Positions 12,701 through 27,700 of a stretch of DNA of 64,000 nt are shown in pieces. The stretch spans positions 15,090,001-15,154,000 of the forward strand of contig CM076954.1 in assembly GCA_039566865.1 (NCBI GenBank), in the 5' to 3' direction. Positions within the stretch are counted from its first letter, which is position 1. Each line of letters begins with the position of its first letter. The notes beneath the pieces are model-generated. The model searched no databases. It was not told where the DNA came from and saw only the letters and a program-made list of their open reading frames with translations. The stretch comes from Aurelia coerulea. Its lineage: Eukaryota; Cnidaria; Scyphozoa; Semaeostomeae; Ulmaridae. The translations under genes were made by a program, and so were the position numbers.

Positions 12701-15700
12701 ACATGTACTCGTTTTACTTTGTTCATAAAAGCCACAAATCATTTTAAAAGGCTAACTTAGACCTTTTAGCTATTCTAAGAAAGAGCCTGGATTGAGTGGT
12801 ATTTCTTGTATGTTTTTATATGAGAGGTTCTTCACACATTTTATCTTGGGAAAAGGCAAAATCATCCCCAACTAATGTGACAAATTTATTCAAGGCGATG
12901 CCATCCTCTCAAGAGGATAATATGCACTACACAGGCAACAACTCACGACAATACTTGAGTAAAATCGTCTTTATTTGCTTGGTGAAGCAGCAGAAAAAGC
13001 TTTTTCTATCATGCTCAATGCAAGAGAAGCATTTGCACTTACTAATTTCAGTACAATAATCTTTCAGGTGAATGAATTCAAAAATGGTGTACTGTTCGAC
13101 GTTGATGAAGGGAAATTAAGAAGAAGACGTTCAACTTCAAGCTTCAGAAGACGAGTTTTATTCCCACCATTTGCCCAAAGGTAAGATGATTCCCTCATAA
13201 GTTTAGTTGCCGAGCGATCTAAATAGATATACCGGGTGTCCCAAAATGATGTATTATCGTTTGATTGCTTTATTTGTCGATAACCAATGAACCGGTTTTC
13301 AAAAAGTTTAGTTTATCCGATTGCCGAAAAGCTAAATTGTATTCGAGGATGTTGGTTGTGCTTTTACACCAATGTTTTCATGTCGAAAAGAGGATTGATA
13401 AACCTGCTTAAATTCAAGCCTTAGATGGCATGAAAAAGAAACGGCATGAAAAAGAGATGGCCTACTTTTCTATACCCGGTACAGACGACCTATTTGGGAC
13501 ACCCGGTACAGAGATCAGAATACTTTTCTTCCATATTCATATCATAGCTTAAAAAACATTTTCGTACCTCCACTACTATGCAACTATGCTGCGATATAAG
13601 TATACAACTATACAATGATACCGTATAGAGAGCAAAGGAGCATGACTGCCTCATGGACTCATGGTCACTGCATGTAATAACGACAATGAGAGAGAGAGGA
13701 CATAGAAACTAAATACGTTGCACTTTACTGATGGTGAAGATGAAGTTGTGGTTTCAGTGCCATGCACTTGAATTACAGAAGTAGAGAAGACCTACTCGAA
13801 GCCACGACCCCTTGTCATGACGCTCAAGTGATGGGGCTGGGGCTCCACCTGGGAGCGAACCCTGTCTGCCTGATGTTCTGGTTGTAAAGTCAGAGGATTA
13901 CATCACTGCGCCACAACGCCTTTACTCCAGGAAGGAATGCTCTGAAACAATCCCCTGCATCCTTGATTACAGTTGATTTCGTAGATGGATCAGTCATGGT
14001 TTGTTCCTTGCAATACTCGTGCACAGTTTGTAACGGAAGTTCCTAATGATGGTCTGTGACTCAGATCTTATTGGTTGATCCAAGAGAACTTTGGCAAGCT
14101 TAGAAATGGCTTTTGGATATCAGTACGCCGCATGTGTCAGTGCCAGTCCCACATGTGTAATGAAGATCATTTGTTATAACGTTCCAGTCAAGTTGTTTTT
14201 ATGGCCTCTTGTTTCTCTTGTAGATTTCTTCACAGACCACAAGCAGAGCTAATCCGCTTGCAGAAAGATATACCAGCATCAGCTTTAGAGGCGGATGATT
14301 TTGAGGTAAACCCTTGTATCATTTTGCAATAAAAGCATCTGCTGAGTGCCCCCTAAATCAAAATTTACTTCATAAGTTTAAGTATTGCATTGGCAAGAGA
14401 ATGGATCTAAATTTTGATCAATTACTTAGTCACTTTGAGCAGTGAGTAACGTCTGAAAATCTGGCTGCAGAAATTTTATCAGTCATCATATTCCAGACAG
14501 AGCTCAGAAATCGCCGTCTTTTTCTCGTTCTTGTTTTGAACAGACCGGTGTAAGGAGTCGACGGGTGTAACGACATGGAAGTGAAATTCCATGAAAGCTC
14601 GATGTAGATCAATCCCAATGAATATATGGCAAATTGAAAATTTTCAAATAAAATGAAGCAGGCACATAAGTAAAAGGAAAGCTTGATTTTGAAGAAAATC
14701 ATGGTAAGGTAGAAATATTGAAAATTATTTTCTTTAGGATCAAATGCCTTTATCGTGGAATCCCAAAAGTGCAAATTCATTGTAATAGACCTGTTGAAAT
14801 TCAACATTTTATCAATCTTGCAATTATAAAGGACCGTTCAAAATGTCGAGATACTCAGCGTATCATTGTAGATAAATTGATCGTTTCCTGATAGTTGATT
14901 CCATTATGAAGACTTTTGGTATAAATGACATCAATAGATCATTTCGCTGATTCTCTATCGACTTCAATGCAGTCTGCCAAACAGCCTACAGCGACAGCCT
15001 ACAGCGGCAGCCTACAGCGGCAGCCTACAGCGGCAGCCTACAGCGGCAGCCTACAGCGGCAGCCTACAGCGACAGCCATCGTTTCGAGTATCGTCTATCA
15101 AAATATTTATTTTGTTTACTTGTTGACTTTATTTATTTCATTTCCAACATTGACAGGTACCAGGATTTGAACCACAGCTACCAGCCGAGATTATGTATAT
15201 GCTGCGCAGTGTCAGGTATGATAGCTTAAAAAAGTACCGGTTCTCTCTACTAACTTATTGCTACTACTTTCAATTCAGCGTATACTCGGTTTCCCAGGAA
15301 AAAAGTTTCCCTGTTTGAAAAGTTCCAGAAGAACAACCATTGTTTCGTTTTGAGCACTTTCAACGACAATCTCTTTTTTAACTTGTATCCATATAATTTT
15401 TGCAGATTTTTTGCTGATTAAAAGGCCTCTAAATGTGGATTTTCCGAAAATCTTCAGCTCGAGAAGCCCTTTAAAAGGAGCAAAATCTGGCGATAAACAT
15501 ATGTTCCATTCCTTCCACGTTTTCCATCGTAGTGTGAAGAGCGTACAAGCGCTTGTCGATTTCATAGATTAGCATTCAAACTTGGCAATATGCAAAGTGC
15601 GGACCACTTGTCTTAGGAAGTATACTTTTGTTTCAAACAACAAGCAAGATCGTGCTTTTTACGGACAGAACAGACAAATATGATCTTTCTTGGGTCCTTT

Positions 15701-18700
15701 ATGGAGTTCAAGTTCCCTACTGTTGGAATTCGTTAGAAAGGCTTGATTTCTGTGGATTTTGAGCTGCAGGTTTAACAATCTTATTGATCAACTGTTTTTG
15801 GCTCTTTTGTGGCCTTGGCAGGTATTTTGGTTTTCAGGGAAATATTGGTGGAAAATCAATACGCGCAGATACTGACATGAAACAAATACAGTATTACTCC
15901 ACCACTAAGAAACTCATTTTGTAAAACCAGGCTGTTTTGATTTCTTATAAATATAACAGAAATGTTATATAAAACCAAAAATGACAAAGACCCCATGGTG
16001 CCATCTGGCAGGCTGCAGTTTCTTATAATTCAGTTTCTTAGTGGCGGGGTAATACTGTATTCAGAATTCAGATCGAAGTTGGACATTGTACAATGAATTC
16101 TTGCTTGAATTTGATCGAATAGCATACACTTGAATAAGGACTCAAATCGGGAAACTTTCTCTGGGGCACCCGGTATCATGCAAGCTATAAAATAGAAGAG
16201 ACCAGTAAATTGTGCTTTGTCATATTAGCTCTTATAGAGCGGTGAATCCTATATTTTGTTAGTGAACGGGCGTCAGGATACACTGTCAGGGAATAAGAAG
16301 AAGTCCATCATATAAAATATCTTGCTTCAACCCATGCCGCTTCAAACTCAAGCCAAGAGAGATGGACTAACTTAATGTCAGATTCCACCTACTATGACAT
16401 GGACAGCTTTTCACCGATCCATTTTGTCAACGACGATACAGTTAAATCCATTTCATTTTAGAAATGTGTCCAACTTTTCTTATCTTTGACCCAGTGATGT
16501 TTACAATGTCCATCTGCCTTATATATGTATTATAGGAGCCAGTAAAACATGGCTGTCCAAAGGGCATGGCCGGAGAATGGTTTTGAGAACAACGGTAGGA
16601 AGATTTTGAGGTGAAGCTATCCAAAACCGGGGGATGGGGACTTATGGGTACCCCAGTTTCGGGTAATAAATTCCTATCAATCCTCAGTTTTGGGCTATAT
16701 TTAGTTGGGGATATACCTGTTGACTATCGTCAAGAATTTTGCTGTTTAGTTTGGCTCCTGCACATTATTTTTTGTACAGAATGCATTTTTAGAGCTTTTA
16801 CACAGTGAGAATGGAGAAGATAAGGTTTTTGCGTTTGAAATGTCTTTGTAGGTGTGTGCTTACAAGAATCCCCCAATTTAGGGTTTGTCATCGTAAAATT
16901 TTCCTCAGTCTTGGGTTGTCTTTTCAAATTATTATCCCTAGGTCCTGGGTACTTTTGTCTAGGTCTCCTACTCAAGTCCCCGTCCCCAGTCTTGGGTAGC
17001 TTCACCCCCAGGTTTCGAGGAAGGTTTACAATTTTCTGGATTCTGTATAGGTGATTCCAAAAACTTTCAATTGTATGTCTTTATTTACAGGGTGTTTGGA
17101 AACTTTGAGAAGCCTTTATTTTTTGAGCTATGCAAACATATCGAGAGCAAGCATGTTCCTGCAGGGACACTTCTGTTTAGACCCGGACAAGTAAGTTTAG
17201 CAGTCAGGTATCTGTAATCTTTTATAGAATTATAGACTTAGTTTCAACTGGTTCATGAGACGATTACGCTAAAGATGGCGGCGAGGATCGTTTTACCAAT
17301 TTTGAATGTGTTCTTTAATCGAATCCCTTTAGAACATATAAAGATTCGTAATTGGAACGCAATGCATCTTGGTAGGATGCTCGCCACTGCCATCTTTCGC
17401 GTTTTTCATGCCTATAGCATTAGGCATTACAGAAATACAATCCGCAGCACAAATTTATATATAAATATATAATTTTTAAGTCGTCTGATATTTCTGGTAT
17501 TGGATACTGTGTAACTGTATCTTGCCACATTTGAAACAACATTCGAGATTTCTCAATTATATTATCAAAGGAATAGGATATCCAAACGATTTCTTTTAGT
17601 TTTGAACCTTTCAATCATTATATCTTAGAGATTTGAGACACATGCATGAAAAAAATAGTATTAACTATAATGATATTCTCAAATAAAAGATTTTGATAAC
17701 AATGCCATTATTTGAAAGTACCAATTTGAAGCAAATTACGATTACGACTTGTCTGATTACGATTGTTATTGGAGCGATTATGATACAACATGAAAGTTTT
17801 TGTAAATTCAAATTCAGGAATCTAATTTAAATGTTGGTTGGTATTAGTTATTTCGTCCATTATGCTTTTTTCATGAAGTTGTGGTTTTTGCTTTCAGATG
17901 GATGACTGTCTTTATATTGTCCAGAGTGGTCAACTGAACTTATATCTCGTCGACAAGGTAAAGCTTTTAACTGAAAAACACTAACATAAGACATAGAAAC
18001 GCCTACGCACGTAATTGCTCCCCTAGTGAAAAGATACGAACTCGCGTGTCGAAATCATTAAATACGATAGGTTAATTTTAGACCTGCATATGCAGCTCAT
18101 GGGTTATCTATTTATCTCCGTCAACTAACTTTAATCTATGCACATGCGAATGATTTGCTTCTTTTACGGTTCTTCCCAACGAGGGCAGATTTTGTAATAG
18201 AATGGTAGCAGTTGCGTTTGATTGACACCTCGATTCAAAGCGATTAGCGACTGCAGACAAAGAAAATTCTCTCAACCAGTATCCTTTATCTGCAGTAGCT
18301 AATCACTTTGAATTGAGGTGTCAATCAAACGCAACTGTTGTATTGCAAAATCTGCCCTTGTTGCTTTTTGCCTTTTCAAGGGTGTTAACTGCCTCTGCAA
18401 TAAGATGTATTATTTTCCTGACGTAGCAGATCTAATTTTGTATTGTTTGGATAAATCCTATTGTTTGCGAAGTAATTTCTGGTCCTCATTTGCCTCTTGT
18501 TAAAGATTTTCAAAATTTGAAAAGTGTTATTGTTCCTTTTGTAATGAATTTGATAGAATGCTGTTTTCTCCGGTTTTTGTTGACGTAAAGACCACACGAC
18601 GTAAGGTTTTCATGAAATCATTTCCAGATTTCACGAGAGAGACTAGAGCATTAAAGTTTCAACAACGTTTGCGTCCTCTTCACTCGTTAAATTTCTTTCA

Positions 18701-21700
18701 GACTGGTAACGAGCTCTGCCTCAAGACAGTTAATGCTGGTGACAACATCCACAGTGTCCTACATATACTTGACGCTATTCGGGTATGTACTTGGTATCAC
18801 CCCAATTAAGGACTATCAAATTTGATCTAAAAGCTAGTAAGCCGACCCTTATCTTCACCTTGATGGAGTTTTGATTGTTGAGGATGCAGCTTCCAATTAG
18901 AATTGACAGATATACCCTAATTACGAAACAGTGCCAAAGATCTAGGGAATTGTTTCTCTCGCCCTCAGTTTGAGTGATTTAACTGCTTTGAATTGCTTAA
19001 TATTTTACACCGCTTCATTTGAACATTCATGTGATGCTGCATAAACACAAACTTCCAGTCAATATTAAGGCAGTATGTCACGTATTTGATTGGCCGCAAC
19101 AAAGTCACACGGATTTCTTTGTGAATCTGTGCATTTGAAACAAAGAAGGGCTGATTGTTCTCACTTTCTGAAGTTGTAGAAAGTCAGTAGGATCAGCAGC
19201 CATTCAAATTTCCTATTCGTTGTATTGTAATTATCACCCAATCTCAGATGTGTAAAAGACTGCCTTTAAACCTATTTTGCAGCAGCTGCACTTGTTCAAG
19301 CTGAATGAAGATATGTGTTGCATTTTTTATGGTATCCTGTTTTTTATCTGATGTAGTACATAGCATCAGGACCGAAGGGAGCATCTTAATCTGGGGGGGG
19401 GCACGAAACTTCAAGGGCACTTATTTAAGCAGAAAGACACTTTAAGATGCGTTGTTGGATTTAAACTTGAATCACATGATGCACAGCCGAAAATAGTGTG
19501 AATCCCCATTTCCGATTTTGTTCACTGCACAACAGAAGGGAAAAAAAACACAACTAACTCTCTATGTAATTTTTTTTTCAATTATTTAAACACAAAATCC
19601 CTTCTGCTTACAAACTCAATAAAAGAATAAATACCCTAGGTACGTTAATACATTATATACACAGTTAAGCTAAAATTATATATACAGTTTCCTATCTACA
19701 TAGCAGCTGCTCTTCCAGGGAGTCATGTTTTGTTCGATTTCAGCTCTTATAATGACTTTTTAATTGCTTTTTGAATCTATTAAGTGTATGGGCTCTGTGA
19801 TATTGATGGGAATATCATTCCAAGCTTTTTGAGCCGAATAATGAAAGCCTTTCTTGACCTTTTCAAGATTGCTTCTTGGGATTTGTAGGTTCCTGCAATT
19901 CCTTGTTCTGTATTTGGAGTGCTTGGTCCTTTGATGATATTTATCCCAAAGGCTTTCGGGACATTGCCTGTTCATTATTTTGTATGTCGTAACTGATCGA
20001 TCGAATTTTGTTAGTTGTTCAACGGTCAGCCAGTCATGAGACCAATTGTCTTTTAGTCTGGCCTTATCAATAACAGAACGGGCTATATCCTGCAGACGTT
20101 GGAGGGTATTCAATTTCGATTTTGGAAGACTCCTCCATATGACATTAGCATATCGCAGATGGCTTTCGACAAGAGTGCGGTACACATGGTCAAGCTGGGA
20201 TTGTAAAATCAAATTTTTCAGTGTTTTTAATGACCTTAGACCGCCACTAATCTTTCCTTTCACTTTGCTGAATTGGTCATCCCAGTTTAGCTGAATTGGT
20301 CTTCCCAGCTTACCCCTAGTGATTTTGTCTTCGCGAAACGTTTAATTTCTGAATCATTAAGATTCAGTGGTTCCGAGACTTCAATTTTATTTATTCTCCA
20401 GTGGATGGCCAATTATCATGTATTCGGTTTTTTTAGAGTTGGCACTTAGCTTCTTTATCTCGCAGTTATATTTAATAATATTACAACAACATTTACTGTC
20501 CGCATTAATCTTGACAAAAAAAGACTTATTTTCTAGCTCAAAACTTCAGAAGGATTTCAGTTTCCTGTGATTTATTTGAATAAAATCCCCGGCAGTCTGA
20601 TAAGATCAATAGTATCTGTCCTTCTTTGTGACTATTAAGCATCAGTAAATTGTTATACCTCTTCTCTGTCATTCTACTGTTTTGGAACAAATGGAGCTAA
20701 AGGGGCACCTCCTGAAACAAAAAGGCATTTTTTATTGCAACATCTTGGGGAGCATGTGCCCCAATGCCCCCTGCAGCCTCCAGTTCATACGTTGTTTTAT
20801 AGCACTGTGTTCATAAAGGTATACACAGCTGTTGCAAGTTTTTTAATTCATCGTCGTTAGTAATCTGTTGGGGAGATGAAGTGCTGACCCTATTGTTTTG
20901 ATGCATTGTGTTTCAACTTTGTTGTGAGAGAATCAACGTTGGGGCTCACATTGTCATGCGCATCGCTGCTTTTGTTTCTTCCCTTGTTCTCAACTGTCAA
21001 GCTAAGTGAAGTAAATCGTTACTGTGCATGCTATCTGAAGCCCTTTTTGGGGGATTCCTTGAGGCTCACAACTTAGTTCGTATCCCCAAGAAAATATGTT
21101 ACTGACGGAGATGAATTTCGAAACATTTCAAGATTGTTGCTTCAATGTTTACTTATTGATAAATATTCTTTTTCTTTTTCATCAGGGTTCAGCTGACTTC
21201 CGATTCTCAATTATTGCACGAGCTAACGTCAACTCTCAAGTTCTCAAGTATGTCACCATGTAGACTATTTATCCAAGACGATTCATTAATTCTTTACTCT
21301 GATTGAAAATACATTGTTTATTCATCATAGTAATTGCTATTTGCACTACATAAAATTATGCAAGGCAGCTATCAGTAAACTTTAAAAAAACTAAACTATA
21401 ATCAACTAAATTAAACGAAACAGGAACAGAATATATGAATTAATTGAAAACGTTAAATCATAGGTGTGTGTACACCCAGGCACAATTATTGAAGTAACAT
21501 ACCATTCTGATTTGGTCGCTGTGAGGGCTTCGTGAATGTACCGGGTGTCGCAAAAATGTTTGCACAGTTTTTAAGCTCTGTACCTTGGTATGGCTTGCTC
21601 GTAGCAGATAAGTAATCTACAAGCTCGGCGAAAATTCTGAAGAAACCCCCTTTTTTGTTAGAGGGTTCCTTTGTACATAAGCAGCATTAAATTTGGGGAG

Positions 21701-24700
21701 AAAGGAGGAAGGAGAGCATTGTTCAGTTCACTTAGAAGCTCGACAATAACATCCAGAGTTTGTGCATCCGAATAGATGTGCAGCTTGTTGAAAAGTTGTG
21801 CGTTGTATCAGCAATCTTAGCATAAGAGTGTAGCGATAGTTTTTCTTCAATTTGCAGTTTGCCAGGGTATAACTGATGCGAAACGGCTGAGTTATTTGCG
21901 TTAAAAGTTGTGAATTTTTATCGAAGCTAAATTTAGTAGGGTTTGGACGATGTGATACCTGCTTTTTTACACATTCCAGGTTTGGTTACGGTACTTAATG
22001 CCCTTCTCCCTCTTCTAGGCTGCCGAGTAAAGCATTTCAAAAAGTGTTCGAAGATCATGCAGATTCGTTAGTCCGTATTGTCCAGGTACAACAATTTCTT
22101 TTCCTATAGAAAATTCTTTCCAGATCTTTTTTTGATTTCATGTATGCTTTTAGCAACAGCGAGAAACAACAATCTGGTGCTTTAAAAATATCGATTAAGG
22201 TAAGTTTCTACCACTTTTTTACCATCATTCAAGTCTCTCCCATGGTGTTGTGGAGCAGTAGTGCAATCCTCTGACTTTGCAGCCAGGACAATCAGGCAGA
22301 TGGGGTGCGATTACAGGTAAAGCCCATCACTTGAGCGTCATCACAACGGGTTGCGGACTCGATTAGGTCATTTCTACTTTCTGCGATCACATCCCTTTAG
22401 GCTCAGTAATTTCCCCGGCTTTAATCAGCCATTCCTTCCGTGGATATGGGAGATTTTCTGCAGAAAGCCTCTTCCAAAAACCTGCAAAGAGGAGTGAAAA
22501 CGACGAGCAAAATTTATGTGGCTTTCCTTCCAAATAATGATGACACTCACATGTATTCATGTATTTTGTTCTCTTGGGAGAATGGAATCCCCCTCATAGG
22601 TTATTCATACCAGAGGGTAGACTTCTTCATCCTTTCAATAGCACGTGCTAAAGCGTGCAGAAGTCATTGCTGTAAGGCCCGTGTAAGACATAAATGTAAG
22701 GAAAATTTGGTCGTGATTTTGGGCACATTTTGAAGGTTTAGCGAAGAGGCTTTCTCGAGAAAATCCTCTATAATTTCAGAACGGAGCGGCCGATTTCAGT
22801 CAGGTAACTTTTAAAGTAGATTTGAACATGTCTACCATTAAATTATATATTTGCCGATATCATGGTCTTCATATCCAGGAATCCATGGCCTTTCAAACGG
22901 GGATTGTTTTATTGACTCACCCGGTATTATCTGTTTTGGTTTTCATGTTTTGGTATATACAAAACTATTAAATACACCTTAAATTCCTTTTCTTGCGTTA
23001 CTTCGTAATTTCTCTTTCAAGTAAGAATGTTCACTTCCTTGTCTCAACTAATTCATAAAAATTTAGAACTTTTCATTCAAATTCTGCACCGTTGTTTGTC
23101 TTTCCAACATCTTCATGACCACCAAGTTGCTTCCTTTCATGCTTTAGATCTGCCTTTTCATTCATTTTTATTCTTTTAAAGAAAGAATAAAAAGCGCCTG
23201 CAGCTAAGACAAGCCCGATGCTCATATACCATGATATCAGCTCTCTATACCAATTCCTTTCCTTGAGAGTTAGCTGAAACTCCCTATTGTTAATTGTGCT
23301 CACTTGAAGAAATACTGAATAAAATGCTTCTAACCAGCTACACTTTACCATGTGAACATGTAAACTTGCTCCTATTGCCAGCCATGAAATGAAGAATATT
23401 GCCAACAGGATGTTTGTCTTCAGGTGTACATGCTCTGCTTTCTTCTGTCTAAGAATTCGTTGCTCTGTATGTCGTATGATTGTCGTTGATGCTTTTGAAA
23501 TAAGGGCTCCAATAGTTATCACGAAGGCAATATTCAACGGAATTCCAATCAGTCCGTAAATTATCATGAATATTTTGCCATGATCAGTTTCTGGAACAAC
23601 ATCACCATAACCTGTAAAGGTGCAGATCGCTTATGAGCTTGATACAGTAAAAACCCGCATATAAGAACCATCCACTTATAAGAACCTAAGTCCTAAAATG
23701 TTCTAATTTCACCCCATTACAGAAGAACCTATTCATCCTGAAATTCAAGGAAGGTTCTTATCTAAAAAAAATGTTACATGTAAACTACTGGTTGGTAATA
23801 TGTGATAAGATTTTTTAAAGAAATTTAGCCAAATACTTAAGTAGATACAAATCCTGTGTAAAAATTTTCTGTATGAATGGATTTGATACAGATAAGGCTA
23901 GGTAGACAAGGTTGTTCTTTATAAAATTGTGTGTATGTGAAAACGTTGTTTTCTTATATTTGGCCTAAATTTTCAAGGATCTGTTTAATTCTTTTCATAA
24001 AAACCTATTTAAGAACCTTATATCCTGTTTTCAAGAATAGTATCATATGCATAAGAACCTAAACAGGGTGATTTCAAAATGCAAGGTTCTTATATGCGGG
24101 TTTTTACTGTAGATTGTTTGATGGAAAACGGAAGGTGTAATTCTGCAGTTACATCTAGGATAGACTTGCTCTAAATTCATTTCATGCCCCAGTTCAAGCG
24201 GTCTACATGAATTAACTACGATGGAGGGAGAAACAAGGCAAGGTGAATTTTCCGTTTGGCTTCTTTCTCCTTCGCAGCGCTACAGCAAAAGGTGGTCATA
24301 TAAAACGCTCGTATCGGGCACTATAGTCTGTCTCAAAATAGATGTCACCCGCAAATACCCGCGAATTACAGCAATAGAAGTGTTTTGCAAAGGAACTTTG
24401 CGTTATTGCAAATCTCAGGTGACATCTAATTTGAAACGGACTTTAGTTTTTACATCAAATTGCAAGAAATAACCCATTCACACTTGTAAGCTTAACCAGC
24501 TCAAAGGCACACTGTTGTGGCAGTGATTGGCTAGTTGCGATGTTTTGATCACTAACAAAAGACCTGGCCTTGGAATAATTACCAAGCCTTTATGCCCATG
24601 GCTCGTACTTTTTTTCAAGAACAAAAGGAGTCAGATCGTTATCAACTTCACGAATTTCAGTGTACAGCGAAATTACTGAAGCTTGCCTAATTCTATTCAG

Positions 24701-27700
24701 ATTTATTGTATTATTCATCCAATCAACGCCTCGACAGTGTGCCTTTAAAGTAAACCAGGTTATCGAATTGGGCCGTCTAATTGGTCAATCCAAGCAACTG
24801 GAGTTGAGGCTACCGCGCGGGCTATGTCAGTGTGAATAGGGTAAAAGATCTTGCTTCGGAAATATTTATATGCAGGGTTTTATGTTGAAGTCTTAAGTAC
24901 CGTACCTCCATAAGTAACTGACCAATTTAGCTCAAAAGTTTCCAATTCATCATAACAGTATCGAATTAGTTTTTGTACTGTTGCGTTGTTATCAAAGAGC
25001 TGAGAAAGCAGTTTAAGGCCTGGTTTAAACATCGTTTTTTGCCATGTCGAATCGAACTGTATTAAAAACGGAAGATCTGATGTAAGATGCGGTTTTTTGT
25101 CGTGTCAGATTGAAATTAAAATGGTTAGAATTGCCATTTTTCAAACTGCACAAGCGCAGTGGCTGATCACACTTAGAGCCCCGGTCAAACGCATCCAACA
25201 TTTCATCTAACATGCTGAAAATACAATGTTGGATGAAATGTTGGATGCGTTTGACCACCCATGCTTGGATCATCCAACATGGTGCAACTCCTGATGTTGG
25301 ATGAAGTTCAAATCGAGATCAAAAACAAATTTTGTTTTTAAATGTTGGATTGCAAAGTTGGATGCGTTTGACCGCCTCATCCAACATTTCGTCCAACATT
25401 TCATGTTTGGGTATGCGCAGAAAGATTCTCGCAAACATTTTGTTGATGGCGCCTTTTTCAATTAAAGTAAACACCATGCTGCATGAAGGCGATGTAAAAT
25501 GATGGAGCTATGACCTTCAGAAGAACAAATTTTGCCGATCACTGAACCAGCGGTCGGCCATTTTGTCTTACTATTTTGCAGCGATAAATAGCTTGATGGA
25601 TTGAAAACGAAACTGTAGCCTCCAATGTCATAGCTCTCGTGAATATTACGATAATCCTTGGAGAGTTCCACTATTCCTGACTTCACAGAAATCATTTCTT
25701 ACCTCACTTGAAGATAGTAAGACTGCAAAATCACTGCAAAATAGTAAGACAAAATGGCCGACGTCATCAGGCAAATTTGGTCTTCTGAAGGTCATAGCTC
25801 CATCATTTTTCAACGGATTTTTACGGGGATGGTTGCAAACTTCAATTGAATATCTAAAGAGCAACATCATACAAAATCTTGGTAACAATCTGTTGCCGTT
25901 TTGTCGCAATTTTCAGGCAAACGGGGCACATTTCAGGCAAACGGGGCACATTTTTTTTGGGACACTCTGTATTAAATTCGACACGGCAAAAAAACATGTT
26001 TAAAGTTAGCTGCTGCTTTATTGCATTATCATTTTATTTAATGGGTTTTCCTGCTTGCCAGCAAGCTTCACTTTAGGATAGCTGACTGTTTTTGCTCCCT
26101 TAGATTATGCTAGTCGACGGCGTTAAAACATCAATTTAGATTTTGATTCCACTGGTTAAAGGTAATGTGTCCATGTAAGTACAGCGACTTTGCAATTCTT
26201 ATGTGATAATTCATGTGATCACTTTACCGTTATTGTTGGGATACGAACAGGCTAAATTGAGAGCCTCAAGGAATCCCCCAAAAAGGGCTCCAGATCGCAT
26301 GCGTAGTTGCCATTTACTTCACTTATGTAACATTCAAATTAGCTTGACCGTTGAGAACAAGGGAAGAAACAAAAGCAGTGACGCGCATGACAACGTGAGC
26401 CCCAACGTCGATTCGCTCTCAACAAAGCTGAAACACAATGTATCAAAACAATAGGGTCAGCACTTCATCTCCCCAACGAGTTAATGTATGAAGATAGCCA
26501 CTTCTAATATAAATAGACTGATGACTTGCTTGCGGCTTCACTTTCAGAGCTGCAACCGAAGTCTGACAGCAGGTAGCCTCGTTGTGAAATTTGAATTCTA
26601 GTTTACATGTGATCAGTTAAATTCTACCAATTATAGTGCGCTCTTCGAGGCTCTTCGTCAGCAGCGCGTCAGCATATTTTGATAAGAGAGTATACGCGGC
26701 TGTTCTTACATGGACACATTACCTTTAAAAATGTAAGTATCAGCCTACCTTCAGTGGCGAGAGTTGCTTGAATGAAGTACCTCCATCTTTGAAACGTTTC
26801 CAATGAAATATCCTTTTTCCAGGCCTGATTCTGAATTACTTTAGATTTGCTCGCAACTGACTGTGAAATCTCCAGAATCTTGTTCAGCATGCTGGCATTA
26901 ACAACACCGTTTAAATCATTTTGTAGAAAGCTAGCTAGTGGATCTGTAATGTTGAAAATGGAAGATTTCTGAGTTGCTAGTCCTCTTTCTTCTATGTACA
27001 TGATGATCGCTGCGCCAGTAATTAAGAATATGTAGTAAACAAAGAAAATTATGAGTGCTCTTTTCAAAGTCGCCATTTTTCATATGTTCTACCTGAACTT
27101 CGTATTACTTTTGTGAACAGGCCGCAACTTTGTAAAAACTTCCAGTTTCTCTATTCAAAATTGCGTTATCAGACTCTTTATCAGCTTGCGATTCGAAGAT
27201 TTTGTCAGTCTTTGTACTAAAGGAGTACTTTTGCTTTTGTGGTGGTGGTTTTACTTAAATCCTTTGCTGTCTTCCATTTGTACTAGGGTGATGAAAATAC
27301 AGTAGCTTGTTGGCAAAGCGGTGTTCTGCTACTGATTCCAAGCTTCGCAGTTATTTAAAACACAAATAAATATGTTTTGCGGAGCTTTGTAGTAAAACCC
27401 GAGTAATTAGACCACGATGTTACACTTAATAAGCCGCTTGATGCAGTCGCACAAGGCAGCTAGCCATATATTGAGTGAATTGTTTTCATAAAATCTTTGA
27501 AAAGAACCCGTTTTCAAGTTTTCACCGGACAAATAATGAGTTGAATGCAGATTAGTGAACGTGGTTGCGTCGTTGCCCTTTCTCTGTTTGCACTTCCTGG
27601 TTTGTTTTGCCTGTAATAACTACTGTTCTCCGTGGTTTCTCCGTCATCCTTTCATTAGTTCGTGTCAAATTTACACAAGCTATGTTAACACATGTTCTTT

